A DNA stretch of 21,287 nt from Oscillospiraceae bacterium. GTDB lineage: Bacteria; Bacillota; Clostridia; Oscillospirales; Oscillospiraceae. The stretch lies in the NCBI GenBank assembly GCA_020866945.1, contig JAJBVW010000133.1, positions 1 through 21,287 of the forward strand, in the 5' to 3' direction. Below the pieces are notes generated by a model. That model did no database searches. It was not told where the DNA came from and was given only the letters and a program-made list of their open reading frames with translations. This document shows, piece by piece, positions 7,768 through 15,767 of this stretch (position 1 is the first letter of the stretch; each line of letters opens with the position of its first letter). A program made the position numbers and the translations under genes.

Positions 7768-7811
7768 TGGTTTCTCCTTTGCAAAAATCAGTTTCAGGTT
7801 GTCAAGTACTT

Positions 7812-7840
7812 ATTATAATAGATTCCGCGTCATTTGTAAA
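7812..7840 (-). promoter_or_regulatory. Promoter of the foldase lipoprotein gene
   Basis: On the minus strand TTTACA (7840-7835) and TATAAT (7817-7812) are exactly 17 bases apart, 45 bases ahead of the start codon. In the rest of the 302-base gap (7841-7994) I see only a weak 6-bp hairpin (GAAAAC/GTTTTC, 7886-7903) and no gene. Confidence 0.75.
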
Positions 7841-7994
7841 ATGAATTTTGCGGAATATGCCTGTATATCGACCCCCAGGCTGCGGGAAAACGTGGTAGTT
7901 TTCGTCATTTTCCACTGAATATTCCACAATGTTTAGGTTAATTTCCGTCCTGTTATGTCGAAACGGGGCGATGAAAACCTTTGCGCTGTAACAC

Positions 7995-8023
7995 TTGACG
8001 GAAATCCGCGCAGGTGCTAATAT
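7995..8023 (+). promoter_or_regulatory. Promoter of trkA-trkH
   Basis: TTGACG (7995-8000) and TAATAT (8018-8023) are 17 bases apart. Transcription would start about 40 bases before trkA, so if this promoter is used the leader is too short for a c-di-AMP riboswitch of the kind that controls some potassium uptake genes. Confidence 0.75.
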
Positions 8024-8069
8024 TCTTTGGTAGTACATACCTTATTTTATTTAATTCACAGGAGCGGCT

Positions 8070-9428
8070 ATGAATATCATTCTTGTGGGCGCGGGAAAGA
8101 CCGGCTTCACCCTGGCGCAGTATCTGGCCAGGGACGGCCATGACGTGACGGTGATTGACAGAAACCCGGAGCGCATCACGCTGGTGAATACCTCTCTGGA
8201 CGTTGTCTCCATCTGTGGCAGCGTGGATATAGACCTTTTGAGGCTGGCCGGAGCGGAGCGGGCGGATTTGCTGATTGCCGCCACTAATTCCGACGAGGCC
8301 AACATCCTCTGCTGCATGGTGGGGAGGAAGCTGGGCGTGGATCACACCATTGCCCGTGTCCGGCAGCAGAACCACTATCAGGAGGTTATCCTCCTGCGAG
8401 AGGAGCTTGGCCTTTCCATGACCATCAACCCGGATTATTCCGCCGCAGGGGAGATCAGCCGGGTGCTGCGCTTCCCCTCCGCCACGAAGGTGGAGCCGTT
8501 TGCCAAGGGCCAGGCGGAGCTGGTGGAGTTTCCTCTGGGGGCGAAAAATCCCCTGTGTGGCACGGCCATCAAGGAACTGCACAGCCGGTATGGCCGGGGC
8601 GTCCTGGTGTGCGCTGTGCGCCGGGGGGAGCAGGTGCATGTCCCCAGGGGCGATTTTGTCCTCCAGCCGAGGGACACGCTCAGCGTTGTGGGCGCGCCCA
8701 AGCAGATACACAGCTTCTTTAAATCCATGGACATCTTCAAGCGCAGTGCCCGGTATGTGATGATTGTGGGCGGCGGCCATGTGGGGGTCTATTTATCCCG
8801 GCAGCTTCTGGACATGGGCATCCATGTGAAGGTGGTGGACAAGGATCCGGAAAAATGCGTCCAGGTCAAGGACTTCCTGCCCAAGGCGGAGGTGGTCTGC
8901 TGCGACGCCTCCCGGCCGGAGGTGCTGGAGGAGGAGGGCCTGCGGGCCATGGATGCGCTGGTGCTTATCACAGGATTGGATGAGATAAACCTCATCCTGG
9001 CGGCCTATGCCAAGAGCGTGAACGTGGACAAGATAGTGCTGAAGGTGAACGAGGAGCATTTTGTCTCCCTCGCGGAGTCCTTCGGTCTGGAGGAGCCGGT
9101 GCGCCCCAAGGTCATCACCGCGCAGTCTGTTTTGCAGTATGTCCGCAACATGGAAAACGCCAGTGGCAGCAGCGGAGTGGAGATGCTCCGGCATATCCTG
9201 GATGGCAAGCTGGAGGTGCTGGAATTTTGCGCCGGGGTGGATTCGCCCTGCGTGGGCGTGGCCCTCAAAAAGCTGCCCATCCGCCGGGATGTGCTGTTGG
9301 CCGCCATCATCCGGGACGGCAAATGCCTTATCCCCGGCGGCGAGGACGAGATTTGGGCTGGGGACAGCGTACTGGCCGTGACCACGAAGAAGGGCATGAC
9401 CTGCCTGGACGACATTCTGCGAGGATAA
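8070..9428 (+). CDS. trkA: Trk potassium uptake regulatory subunit TrkA
   Basis: This 452-residue cytoplasmic protein has the duplicated RCK_N-RCK_C layout of full-length TrkA. The first Rossmann domain opens with ILVGAGKTG (Gly7-Gly12) and ends its second strand in VIDRNPER, the NAD(H)-binding acidic residue. The second opens with MIVGGGHVGVYLSRQL and ends with VVDKDPEK. RCK_C domains follow at about 140-220 and 365-450. TrkA forms a ring under the TrkH channel and gates potassium flow in response to nucleotides. GGAG lies 8 bases before the ATG. The stop is 3 bases before trkH, so the pair is translationally close and forms one operon. Confidence 0.96.
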   Translation: MNIILVGAGKTGFTLAQYLARDGHDVTVIDRNPERITLVNTSLDVVSICGSVDIDLLRLAGAERADLLIAATNSDEANILCCMVGRKLGVDHTIARVRQQNHYQEVILLREELGLSMTINPDYSAAGEISRVLRFPSATKVEPFAKGQAELVEFPLGAKNPLCGTAIKELHSRYGRGVLVCAVRRGEQVHVPRGDFVLQPRDTLSVVGAPKQIHSFFKSMDIFKRSARYVMIVGGGHVGVYLSRQLLDMGIHVKVVDKDPEKCVQVKDFLPKAEVVCCDASRPEVLEEEGLRAMDALVLITGLDEINLILAAYAKSVNVDKIVLKVNEEHFVSLAESFGLEEPVRPKVITAQSVLQYVRNMENASGSSGVEMLRHILDGKLEVLEFCAGVDSPCVGVALKKLPIRRDVLLAAIIRDGKCLIPGGEDEIWAGDSVLAVTTKKGMTCLDDILRG

Positions 9429-9431
9429 ACC

Positions 9432-10919
9432 GTGAATTATCGTATGCTGTGGAGGGTACTGTCCCGCGTATTGCTGATAGAGGCGGGACTGATGCTGGTG
9501 CCGCTGGCGGCGGCGGCCATATATGGGGAGAGCGTGCTGCCCTTTCTGTGGACGATTTTGATTGTAATAGCTGTGGCCGGGGTTCTGTGGCTTCTGGGCC
9601 GCGGGGCCGGCGGCAGCCTGCACACGAGAGAGGGCTTTGTCTCCGTGTCCCTGAGCTGGATTATTATCTCCCTGTTCGGAGCGCTGCCCTTTGTGTTTTC
9701 CGGGGCCATCCCCAATTATATCGACGCGCTGTTTGAGATTATCTCCGGCTTCACCACCACGGGCGCTTCTATCCTGACGGACATAGAATCCCTGCCAAGG
9801 GGGATACTCTTCTGGCGCAGCTTTTCCCACTGGATCGGGGGCATGGGCGTGCTGGTGTTCATGATGGCCGTGCTGCCCATGGACGATGAGCACTCCATGC
9901 ACCTGCTCCGGGCGGAGGTGCCGGGGCCGGTGAAGGGCAAGCTCCTGCCGCGTATGCGGGAAACGGCCCGCACGCTGTATAAGATCTATATCGCCCTGAC
10001 CGTGATAGAGACCGGGCTGCTCCTGTGCGGGGGCCTGCCGCTCTATGACGCGCTGGTCACGGCCTTTGGCACCGCCGGCACCGGCGGCTTCAGCGTCCTG
10101 GCGGAGAGCATCGGAGGCTACGGCAGCGCCTATGTGGAGATAGTCACGGCGGTGTTCATGCTGCTGTTCGGCATCAACTTTAACCTCTACTATATCGCCC
10201 TTATCCGCCGCTCCATCCGGGGCTTTAAGAGTCAGGAGCTGTATTGCTATCTGCTGATTATTGTGTTTGCGACCGTCACCATCGGGCTGAATATCAGCGC
10301 CCAGTACGGCGGATTCGTTCAGAGCCTGCGGTATTCCTTCTTCCAGGTCACGGCCATCATCTCCTCCACCGGCTATGCCACGGCGGACTTTAATCTCTGG
10401 CCCGCGTACTCCCGGACGCTCCTGCTGATGCTCATGCTGGTGGGAGCCTGCGCCGGAAGCACCGGCGGCGGCATGAAGATGTCCCGCTGCATGATTGCCG
10501 TGAAGGCGGCGGGGCAGGAGCTGCACCGGCAGCTGTTCCCGCGCTCCGTGAACCGGGTCACACTGGACGGGGAGCGCATCGGCACGGAGACTATCCGCAG
10601 CACGCTGATTTATCTTCTGCTGTACGCCCTGCTGGTGATAGGCGGGAGCCTTCTCCTGTCCCTGAATGGGCTGGATTTGGAGACCACGGTCACAAGCGTC
10701 ATCTCGTGCCTGTCGAACATCGGCCCGGGGCTTGGGCTGGTCGGCCCCATGGGGAGCTTTGCCGTGTGGAGCCAGGCGTCTAAGCTGCTGCTGTGCCTGT
10801 TTATGATTATGGGAAGGCTTGAAATCTTCCCTATCATCCTGATGTTTACCCCTAACGTATGGTACAGCAGCCAGAAGCGGGCCGGGCACCGCCATGGTCG
10901 GCTGCATAGAGGTGAATAA
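9432..10919 (+). CDS. trkH: Trk potassium uptake channel subunit TrkH
   Basis: This 495-residue integral membrane protein has the four M1-P-M2 repeats of the TrkH/KtrB superfamily. The filter glycines are visible in the four pore loops: SGFTTTGAS, GTAGTGGFS, SSTGYATADF and LSNIGPGLG. The length and the two extra N-terminal helices fit TrkH/TrkG rather than the shorter KtrB. A GTG start at 9432 is supported by GAGGAT at 9420-9425 and by its position 3 bases after trkA. It forms the ion-conducting pore regulated by TrkA. The C terminus carries a short basic tail (QKRAGHRHGRLHRGE) beyond the last helix. No hairpin terminator is evident before argC. Confidence 0.96.
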   Translation: MNYRMLWRVLSRVLLIEAGLMLVPLAAAAIYGESVLPFLWTILIVIAVAGVLWLLGRGAGGSLHTREGFVSVSLSWIIISLFGALPFVFSGAIPNYIDALFEIISGFTTTGASILTDIESLPRGILFWRSFSHWIGGMGVLVFMMAVLPMDDEHSMHLLRAEVPGPVKGKLLPRMRETARTLYKIYIALTVIETGLLLCGGLPLYDALVTAFGTAGTGGFSVLAESIGGYGSAYVEIVTAVFMLLFGINFNLYYIALIRRSIRGFKSQELYCYLLIIVFATVTIGLNISAQYGGFVQSLRYSFFQVTAIISSTGYATADFNLWPAYSRTLLLMLMLVGACAGSTGGGMKMSRCMIAVKAAGQELHRQLFPRSVNRVTLDGERIGTETIRSTLIYLLLYALLVIGGSLLLSLNGLDLETTVTSVISCLSNIGPGLGLVGPMGSFAVWSQASKLLLCLFMIMGRLEIFPIILMFTPNVWYSSQKRAGHRHGRLHRGE

Positions 10920-10949
10920 ATTTTGAAAAAATCCCGTAAAATCCGAAAA

Positions 10950-10970
10950 TATTCATAAAATTCGTGAATA
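10950..10970. promoter_or_regulatory. Inverted repeat upstream of the arg operon, possible ArgR site
   Basis: TATTCA (10950-10955) and TGAATA (10965-10970) form a dyad with a 9-base spacer, ending 5 bases before the -35 of the argC promoter. TGAATA is the half-site sequence of many ARG boxes, but the halves point the opposite way to the usual TGAAT...ATTCA order, so ArgR binding is only a possibility. Confidence 0.35.
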
Positions 10971-10975
10971 AGCCC

Positions 10976-11004
10976 TTGAAAATACAGTTATGGGGCTTTA
11001 AAAT
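10976..11004 (+). promoter_or_regulatory. Promoter of argCJBD
   Basis: TTGAAA (10976-10981) and TAAAAT (10999-11004) are 17 bases apart. Transcription would start about 30 bases before argC, leaving no room for a T-box or other leader attenuator. Confidence 0.75.
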
Positions 11005-11040
11005 AGGAGTCTATTCCAAAAATCAGGAGGCGGTCGCGCC

Positions 11041-11970
11041 ATGAAGCGCATATTTATCGACGGCAGCTCCGGCACCACGGGTCTGCGCATCCACCAGCGT
11101 CTGGAGGGGCGAAAGGACATCGAGCTGGTGCAGCTGCCGGAGGAGCTGAAAAAGAATCAGGCCGCCAAGCGGGAAATGCTCAACGACGGGTGCGACGTGG
11201 CCGTCCTGTGCCTGCCGGACGAGGCGGCAATCGAGGCGGTAGCCATGGTGGAAAATCCCGCCGTCACAGTGCTGGACGCCTCCACCGCCCACCGAACGGA
11301 CAGCCGCTTTGTCTATGGCTTTCCCGAGCTGGGGGAGAAATTCCGTTCCGGCATCCAGTCCTCCCGGCGGGTGGCCAATCCCGGCTGCCACGCCAGCGGC
11401 TTCATCGCTCTGGTCTATCCGCTGGTGGAGGCGGGGCTGATTGCGCCGGACACCCCTCTGGTGTGCCATTCCCTGACGGGCTACAGCGGCGGCGGCAAGA
11501 AAATGATTGCCCAGTACGAGGCCCCGGAGCGGGACAGGCTTCTGGATGCGCCAAGGCAGTACGGCCTGAACCAGAGCCACAAGCACCTGCGGGAGATGGC
11601 CGCCGTCACCGGCCTGACCACCGCCCCCATCTTCTGCCCCATCGTGGGGGATTTCTACAGCGGCATGGAGGTCACCGTGGCCCTGTTCGCGCGAGATTTG
11701 AAGGGGACGGAATCGGACGTGCGCGAGGCCTATGCGCGCAAATACACAGGCCCGGTGGTGACCTATCGGCCGGACGCGGAGGAGGGAGGATTTCTCTCCG
11801 CCGGAGCGCTGTCCGACAGGGACGGGATGGAAATATCTGTCCACGGCAACAGCGAGCGCCTGCTGCTGACCGCCCGGTTCGACAACCTCGGCAAAGGCGC
11901 CTCCGGCGCCGCCGTGCAGAATCTGAACCTGATTCTGGGGGCGGAGGAGACGACGGGACTTACCTTATAA
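11041..11970 (+). CDS. argC: N-acetyl-gamma-glutamyl-phosphate reductase, short type
   Basis: This 309-residue enzyme catalyses the NADPH-dependent reduction of N-acetylglutamyl-5-phosphate to N-acetylglutamate semialdehyde, the third step to ornithine. The N-terminal Rossmann motif is DGSSGTTGLRIHQRL (7-21). The catalytic cysteine is Cys116 in VANPGCHASGF. The length of about 310 residues and the IDGSSGTTG start fit the shorter type 2 ArgC rather than the roughly 345-residue type 1 enzyme. The start follows AGGAGG (11025-11030). It is the first gene of the arg operon. Confidence 0.95.
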   Translation: MKRIFIDGSSGTTGLRIHQRLEGRKDIELVQLPEELKKNQAAKREMLNDGCDVAVLCLPDEAAIEAVAMVENPAVTVLDASTAHRTDSRFVYGFPELGEKFRSGIQSSRRVANPGCHASGFIALVYPLVEAGLIAPDTPLVCHSLTGYSGGGKKMIAQYEAPERDRLLDAPRQYGLNQSHKHLREMAAVTGLTTAPIFCPIVGDFYSGMEVTVALFARDLKGTESDVREAYARKYTGPVVTYRPDAEEGGFLSAGALSDRDGMEISVHGNSERLLLTARFDNLGKGASGAAVQNLNLILGAEETTGLTL

Positions 11971-12002
11971 CCAGACGGAACGATATATAGGAGTGCAATG
12001 CT

Positions 12003-13214
12003 ATGAACATCATCCAAGGGGGCGTGTGCGCCCCGAAGGGCTTTCAGGCCAGCGGCGTCCACTGCGGCGTGCGGAAAAATCGGACAAAGCGCGACCTGGC
12101 CCTGATATACAGTGAGAAACGGGCCGCAGCGGCGGCTGTGTATACCAGCAACCTCGTGAAGGGCGCGCCCCTGCTGGTGACGAAAAAGCACCTTTCGGAC
12201 GGCGCGGCCCAGGCGATTGTATGCAACAGCGGCAACGCCAACACCTGCAACGCGGACGGCCCCGCCGTGGCGGAGGAGATGTGCCGCCTGGTGGGAGAGG
12301 CGCTGTCCCTCCCGGCGGAGGACGTGCTGGTGGCCTCCACCGGCGTCATCGGTCAGCGGCTGGACGTGGCCCCCATCGCCGCCGGAATGCCTGGCCTGGT
12401 GGCGGGGCTGTCTCTGGACAGCGCCCCGGCGGCGGAGGCCATCATGACCACGGACACCGCCATGAAGCAGATTGCCGTGGAGTTCAGTGTCGGCGGCGTC
12501 ACCTGCCGCATGGGCGGCATGGCGAAAGGCTCCGGCATGATTCACCCGAACCTCGCCACCATGCTGGTGTTCATCACCACCGACTGCGCTGTTGAGAGCG
12601 CCCTTCTGCAAAAGGCTCTGTCCCATGACGTGAAGGGTACGTTCAACATGATTTCCGTGGACGGGGACACCTCCACGAACGACATGGTGGCCGTCCTCGC
12701 AAACGGCATGGCGGGGAATACCCCGATTACTGCGGAGGGGTCGGACTTCGATGTGTTCATGCAGGCGCTGAATACCGTTACCGTCTGGCTGTGCCGTTCC
12801 ATCGCCGCCGACGGGGAGGGGGCCACAAAGCTCTTGGAGTGCCGCGTCACCGGCGCTAAGAATGAGGCTGCCGCCAAGACCATGGCCAAGGGGGTCATAT
12901 GCTCCTCCCTGGTGAAGGCCGCGATGTTCGGCGCGGACGCAAACTGGGGCCGCATTCTCTGTGCCATCGGCTACAGCGGCGCGGACGTGGACGTAAACCA
13001 GATAGGCGTCTCCTTCGCCTCCGCCGCGGGAAGCGTGGAGGTCTGCCGGGACGGCGCGGGCGTCGATTTTTCCGAGGAGGAGGCCAAAAAGGTGCTCTCC
13101 GAAAAGGAGATTGACATCCTCATCACCCTCCGCGAGGGCGATGGCAGCGCTACCGCCTGGGGCTGCGACCTGACCTATGATTACGTCAAAATCAACGGCG
13201 ATTACCGCACATAA
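12003..13214 (+). CDS. argJ: Bifunctional glutamate N-acetyltransferase / ornithine acetyltransferase
   Basis: This 403-residue ArgJ transfers the acetyl group from N-acetylornithine to glutamate, and in bifunctional members also uses acetyl-CoA. The precursor cleaves itself into alpha and beta chains; here the site is Ala185/Thr186 in HPNLATMLVF, with Thr186 as the nucleophile of the beta chain. The oxyanion-hole segment is STGVIGQ (Thr113-Gly114), and MAKGSGMI precedes the cleavage site. A C-terminal GCDLTYDYVKINGDYRT is the classic family end. AGGAGTG at 11990-11996 supports the ATG at 12003; an ATG at 11998 is out of frame. With ArgJ the acetyl group is recycled, so no separate ArgE is required. 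Confidence 0.96.
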   Translation: MNIIQGGVCAPKGFQASGVHCGVRKNRTKRDLALIYSEKRAAAAAVYTSNLVKGAPLLVTKKHLSDGAAQAIVCNSGNANTCNADGPAVAEEMCRLVGEALSLPAEDVLVASTGVIGQRLDVAPIAAGMPGLVAGLSLDSAPAAEAIMTTDTAMKQIAVEFSVGGVTCRMGGMAKGSGMIHPNLATMLVFITTDCAVESALLQKALSHDVKGTFNMISVDGDTSTNDMVAVLANGMAGNTPITAEGSDFDVFMQALNTVTVWLCRSIAADGEGATKLLECRVTGAKNEAAAKTMAKGVICSSLVKAAMFGADANWGRILCAIGYSGADVDVNQIGVSFASAAGSVEVCRDGAGVDFSEEEAKKVLSEKEIDILITLREGDGSATAWGCDLTYDYVKINGDYRT

Positions 13215-13244
13215 TACAAATTCTCCATTTAACAGGAGGCTTTT

Positions 13245-14141
13245 ATGACAGAAGAAGCGACAAATCAGGACCGGGCAGAAATACTGACCCAGGCCCTGCC
13301 TTATATCCAGAAGTACCACGGAAAAATCATCGTGGTGAAATACGGCGGCAACGCCATGGTCAGCCAGGAGCTGAAGCAGCAGGTAATGGAAGACCTGGCG
13401 CTTTTGCGGATGGTCGGCGTCCGGGTGGTTCTGATACATGGGGGCGGCCCGGAAATCAACAGCGCCCTGGAAAAGATGGGGAAAAAGCCGGAATTTAAGG
13501 ACGGCCTGCGCGTCACGGACAAGGAGACCATCGAGATCGTCCAGATGGTGCTGTCCGGCAAGGTGAACAAGACGCTTGTCAATCTCCTGGGGCAGAAGGG
13601 CGTAAAGGCCATCGGCCTCTCCGGTGTGGACGACCGGCTGATACAGGCCACCATGAAGGATCCGGCCCTGGGCTATGTGGGCCGCATCACCGAGGTGAAT
13701 GTGCAGGTTCTGCTGGATCTGATGGATCAGGGCTATATCCCGGTGATTTCCTCTATCGGCTGGGACGACAAGGGGAACATATACAACATAAACGCAGATA
13801 CCGCCGCTGCCTGCATTGCCGGGGCCATTGGCGCGGAGCGGCTTTTCATGATGACGGACATCGCCGGCATTCTGCGGGATAAGGACGACCCCGACAGCCT
13901 TATCAAGGCCATCGACATTCCCGGCCTGGTGTCCCTGTTCGACCAGGGCGTCATATCCGGGGGTATGATACCCAAGGTGGAGTGCTGCATCGACGCCATC
14001 CACCGGGGCGTAAAGCGGGTGGTGGTGCTGGACGGAAGAGTCAGCCACTCCATTCTGCTGGAAATTTTGACAAACGAAGGCGTCGGCACTATGGTAATGG
14101 AGGATATGAAGCATGGAACTGAAGACGACGAAACAGCTTGA
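13245..14141 (+). CDS. argB: Acetylglutamate kinase
   Basis: This 298-residue enzyme phosphorylates N-acetylglutamate with ATP, the committed step of the pathway. The nucleotide-binding start is VVKYGGNAM (Lys32-Met38), and the substrate loop is LIHGGGPEIN. An N-terminal helix of about 25 residues (ILTQALPYIQKYHGK) precedes the kinase core. This helix is typical of arginine-inhibited, hexameric acetylglutamate kinases, which accompany ArgJ, so feedback inhibition by arginine is likely but inferred. CAGGAGG lies 6-12 bases before the ATG. The 3' end overlaps argD by 29 bases. Confidence 0.96.
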   Translation: MTEEATNQDRAEILTQALPYIQKYHGKIIVVKYGGNAMVSQELKQQVMEDLALLRMVGVRVVLIHGGGPEINSALEKMGKKPEFKDGLRVTDKETIEIVQMVLSGKVNKTLVNLLGQKGVKAIGLSGVDDRLIQATMKDPALGYVGRITEVNVQVLLDLMDQGYIPVISSIGWDDKGNIYNINADTAAACIAGAIGAERLFMMTDIAGILRDKDDPDSLIKAIDIPGLVSLFDQGVISGGMIPKVECCIDAIHRGVKRVVVLDGRVSHSILLEILTNEGVGTMVMEDMKHGTEDDETA

Positions 14142-15288
14142 CGACGAATATATTGCCCACACCTATGCTCGGTTCCCGGTGGAGATAGCTGAGGGCAAGG
14201 GCAGCCTGGTGCGGGACGTTGAGGGCAAGGAATACATCGACATGGGCAGCGGCATCGCCGTGAACGCCTTTGGCGTGTCTGACCAGGAGTGGATTGACGC
14301 GGTTACGGCGCAGCTGAACCGCTATCAGCACACCTCGAACCTGTTTTACAGCGCGCCCTGCGCGAAGCTTGCTCAGATGCTCTGCGAGGCCACGGGGCTT
14401 AAAAAGGTGTTTTACGGCAACTCCGGCGCGGAGGCCAATGAATGCGCCATCAAGGCCGCCCGGAAATGGGCGGAGCAGACCAAGGGGCCTGGCCATCACA
14501 CCATCATCACCCTGAAAAACAGCTTCCATGGCCGCACCATCACCACTCTGGCCGCCACGGGACAGGATGTGTTCCATCAGCAGTTTACCCCCCTGACGGA
14601 GGGCTTTGTATACGCCGATACCGAAAAGCCGGAGAGCCTCGCGGCCCTGGCGGCGGAGCACAACGCGGCGGCCATCATGTTTGAGGCCGTCCAGGGTGAG
14701 GGCGGTGTTCTGCCCCTGCCCGCCGATTTTGTTCAGGCCATGAAGGACGTGGCGGCCAAGGAAAACCTTCTCCTTATCGCGGACGAGGTGCAGCTCGGCA
14801 ACGGCCGCTCCGGCGCGATGTATGGGTATATGAACCTCGGCCTGGAGCCGGACATCGTCACCACCGCGAAGGGCCTGGGCGGCGGCCTGCCCATCGGGGT
14901 TTGTATGCTTGGTCAGCGGGTGGCGGACGTGTTCGCTCCCGGCGACCACGGCTCCACCTTCGGCGGCAACCCCGCCGTCTGCGCCGGCGCCATCAGCATT
15001 TTCTCCCGCCTGACGGACGAGCTTCTGGCCGGCGTGCGGGAAAAATCCAAAATGATTTTTGATACCCTTTCCGCTGCGGAGGGTGTGGAGAGCGTCACCG
15101 GCATGGGCCTGATGATAGGCCTTAAGGCCAAAAAGCCCACCAAGGACGTTGTGGCGGCCTGCCGGGAGAAGGGCGTTCTGGTTCTGACCGCCAAGGATAA
15201 GGTGCGGCTTCTTCCCGCGCTGAACATCCCTGACGACCTGCTGAGGGAGGCCCTGACCCGCATTGTGGCCGCGTGTGCCGAGGCGTAA
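14113..15288 (+). CDS. argD: Acetylornithine aminotransferase
   Basis: This 391-residue PLP enzyme of the class III aminotransferases makes N-acetylornithine from the semialdehyde with glutamate as amino donor. Visible motifs are NSGAEANECAIKAARKW, KNSFHGRT, the cofactor-binding DEVQ with LGNGRSG (usually DEVQTGxGRTG) and the PLP lysine in TTAKGLGGGLPIG. STFGGNP follows, as is usual. The gene starts 29 bases inside argB, and GGAGG at 14099-14103 serves as ribosome binding site, so its translation is coupled to argB. It is the last arg gene here; argF, argG, argH and carAB must lie elsewhere if the pathway is complete. Confidence 0.95.
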   Translation: MELKTTKQLDDEYIAHTYARFPVEIAEGKGSLVRDVEGKEYIDMGSGIAVNAFGVSDQEWIDAVTAQLNRYQHTSNLFYSAPCAKLAQMLCEATGLKKVFYGNSGAEANECAIKAARKWAEQTKGPGHHTIITLKNSFHGRTITTLAATGQDVFHQQFTPLTEGFVYADTEKPESLAALAAEHNAAAIMFEAVQGEGGVLPLPADFVQAMKDVAAKENLLLIADEVQLGNGRSGAMYGYMNLGLEPDIVTTAKGLGGGLPIGVCMLGQRVADVFAPGDHGSTFGGNPAVCAGAISIFSRLTDELLAGVREKSKMIFDTLSAAEGVESVTGMGLMIGLKAKKPTKDVVAACREKGVLVLTAKDKVRLLPALNIPDDLLREALTRIVAACAEA

Positions 15289-15295
15289 GAACGTC

Positions 15296-15320
15296 TTTTC
15301 CGGCGCCGTTTGGCGGAAAA
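15296..15320 (+). terminator. Weak hairpin after the arg operon
   Basis: TTTTCCG (15296-15302) can pair with CGGAAAA (15314-15320) with a small inner bulge. No real T-tract follows directly, so termination here is uncertain. Confidence 0.3.
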
Positions 15321-15351
15321 TACCGTGCTTTTGACTTTTTGCTAGGAATTT

Positions 15352-15380
15352 TTGACAGACGGACGCATATGTGCTAGAAT
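15352..15380 (+). promoter_or_regulatory. Promoter of the FakA-domain gene
   Basis: A perfect TTGACA (15352-15357) and TAGAAT (15375-15380) lie 17 bases apart. The leader is about 70 bases. Confidence 0.8.
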
Positions 15381-15455
15381 ATGCAGTATATTGCATAGCG
15401 CCCTTGTTTGGCGCCCGAAAACTACTGAAAGTACATAATTAGGAGAAATCACGAA

Positions 15456-15707
15456 ATGCTGGAATTTCGATTCGACACACAGCTGCTCATCGAAGGGCAT
15501 GACCTGGATGAGGACGCCATCCACGACTATATCATGGAAAACATTCCCGGAGACTGTCTGTTGGCAGTGGGGGACGAGGATCTGATAAAGATTCACTTCC
15601 ACACCAACGTGCCCTGGAAGGTGCTGGAATACGCCTCCTCCCTGGGGGACATTTTCGACGTAGTGGTGGAGAACATGGAGCGCCAGGAAAACGGTCTGCA
15701 AGGCTAA
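15456..15707 (+). CDS. Stand-alone FakA/YloV middle-domain-like protein
   Basis: The whole 83-residue protein matches one internal domain of fatty-acid kinase subunit FakA (YloV, 'DAK2/DegV-associated kinase'). The pattern is FDTQLLIEGHDLDE, GDCLLAVGDEDLIKIHFHTN, then WKVLEYASSLGDIFDVVVENM. In FakA this is the segment starting YCTEF and containing HxHTN, where one Cys and two His are reported to bind zinc. Here the two histidines are kept (His47, His49) but the Cys position is Asp7, by my manual alignment. The kinase domain that binds ATP is absent, so no phosphotransfer is expected. The gene has its own promoter and a strong terminator and is monocistronic or read into the next gene only by leakage. 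It might bind FakB-like partners or metal; both are guesses. TAGGAG lies upstream of the ATG. Confidence 0.75.
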   Translation: MLEFRFDTQLLIEGHDLDEDAIHDYIMENIPGDCLLAVGDEDLIKIHFHTNVPWKVLEYASSLGDIFDVVVENMERQENGLQG

Positions 15708-15719
15708 AAAACACGCACA

Positions 15720-15752
15720 GCGGGGCAAAGAGATGCTTTGCCCCGCCTTTTT
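15720..15752 (+). terminator. Rho-independent terminator after the FakA-domain gene
   Basis: GCGGGGCAAAG (15720-15730) pairs perfectly with CTTTGCCCCGC (15736-15746), with a 5-base loop, followed by CTTTTTT. The ribosome binding site of the next gene (AAAGGAG) starts right after the T-tract, so some read-through may feed that gene, for which I see no separate promoter. Confidence 0.9.
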
Positions 15753-15767
15753 TAAAGGAGACACGTT

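Noticed and set aside
7768..8069. Possible c-di-AMP riboswitch before the potassium uptake genes
   Set aside because: The good promoter at 7995-8023 leaves only about 40 bases of leader, and no conserved riboswitch fold was seen upstream.
8793..10907. Long minus-strand open frame opposite trkA and trkH
   Set aside because: TrkA and TrkH motifs on the plus strand are unambiguous. The antisense product is Gln/His/Arg-rich and has no recognisable domain.
11763..14162. Long minus-strand open frame opposite argC, argJ and argB
   Set aside because: Explained by GC-rich codon bias of the arg genes. No ribosome binding site or domain supports it.
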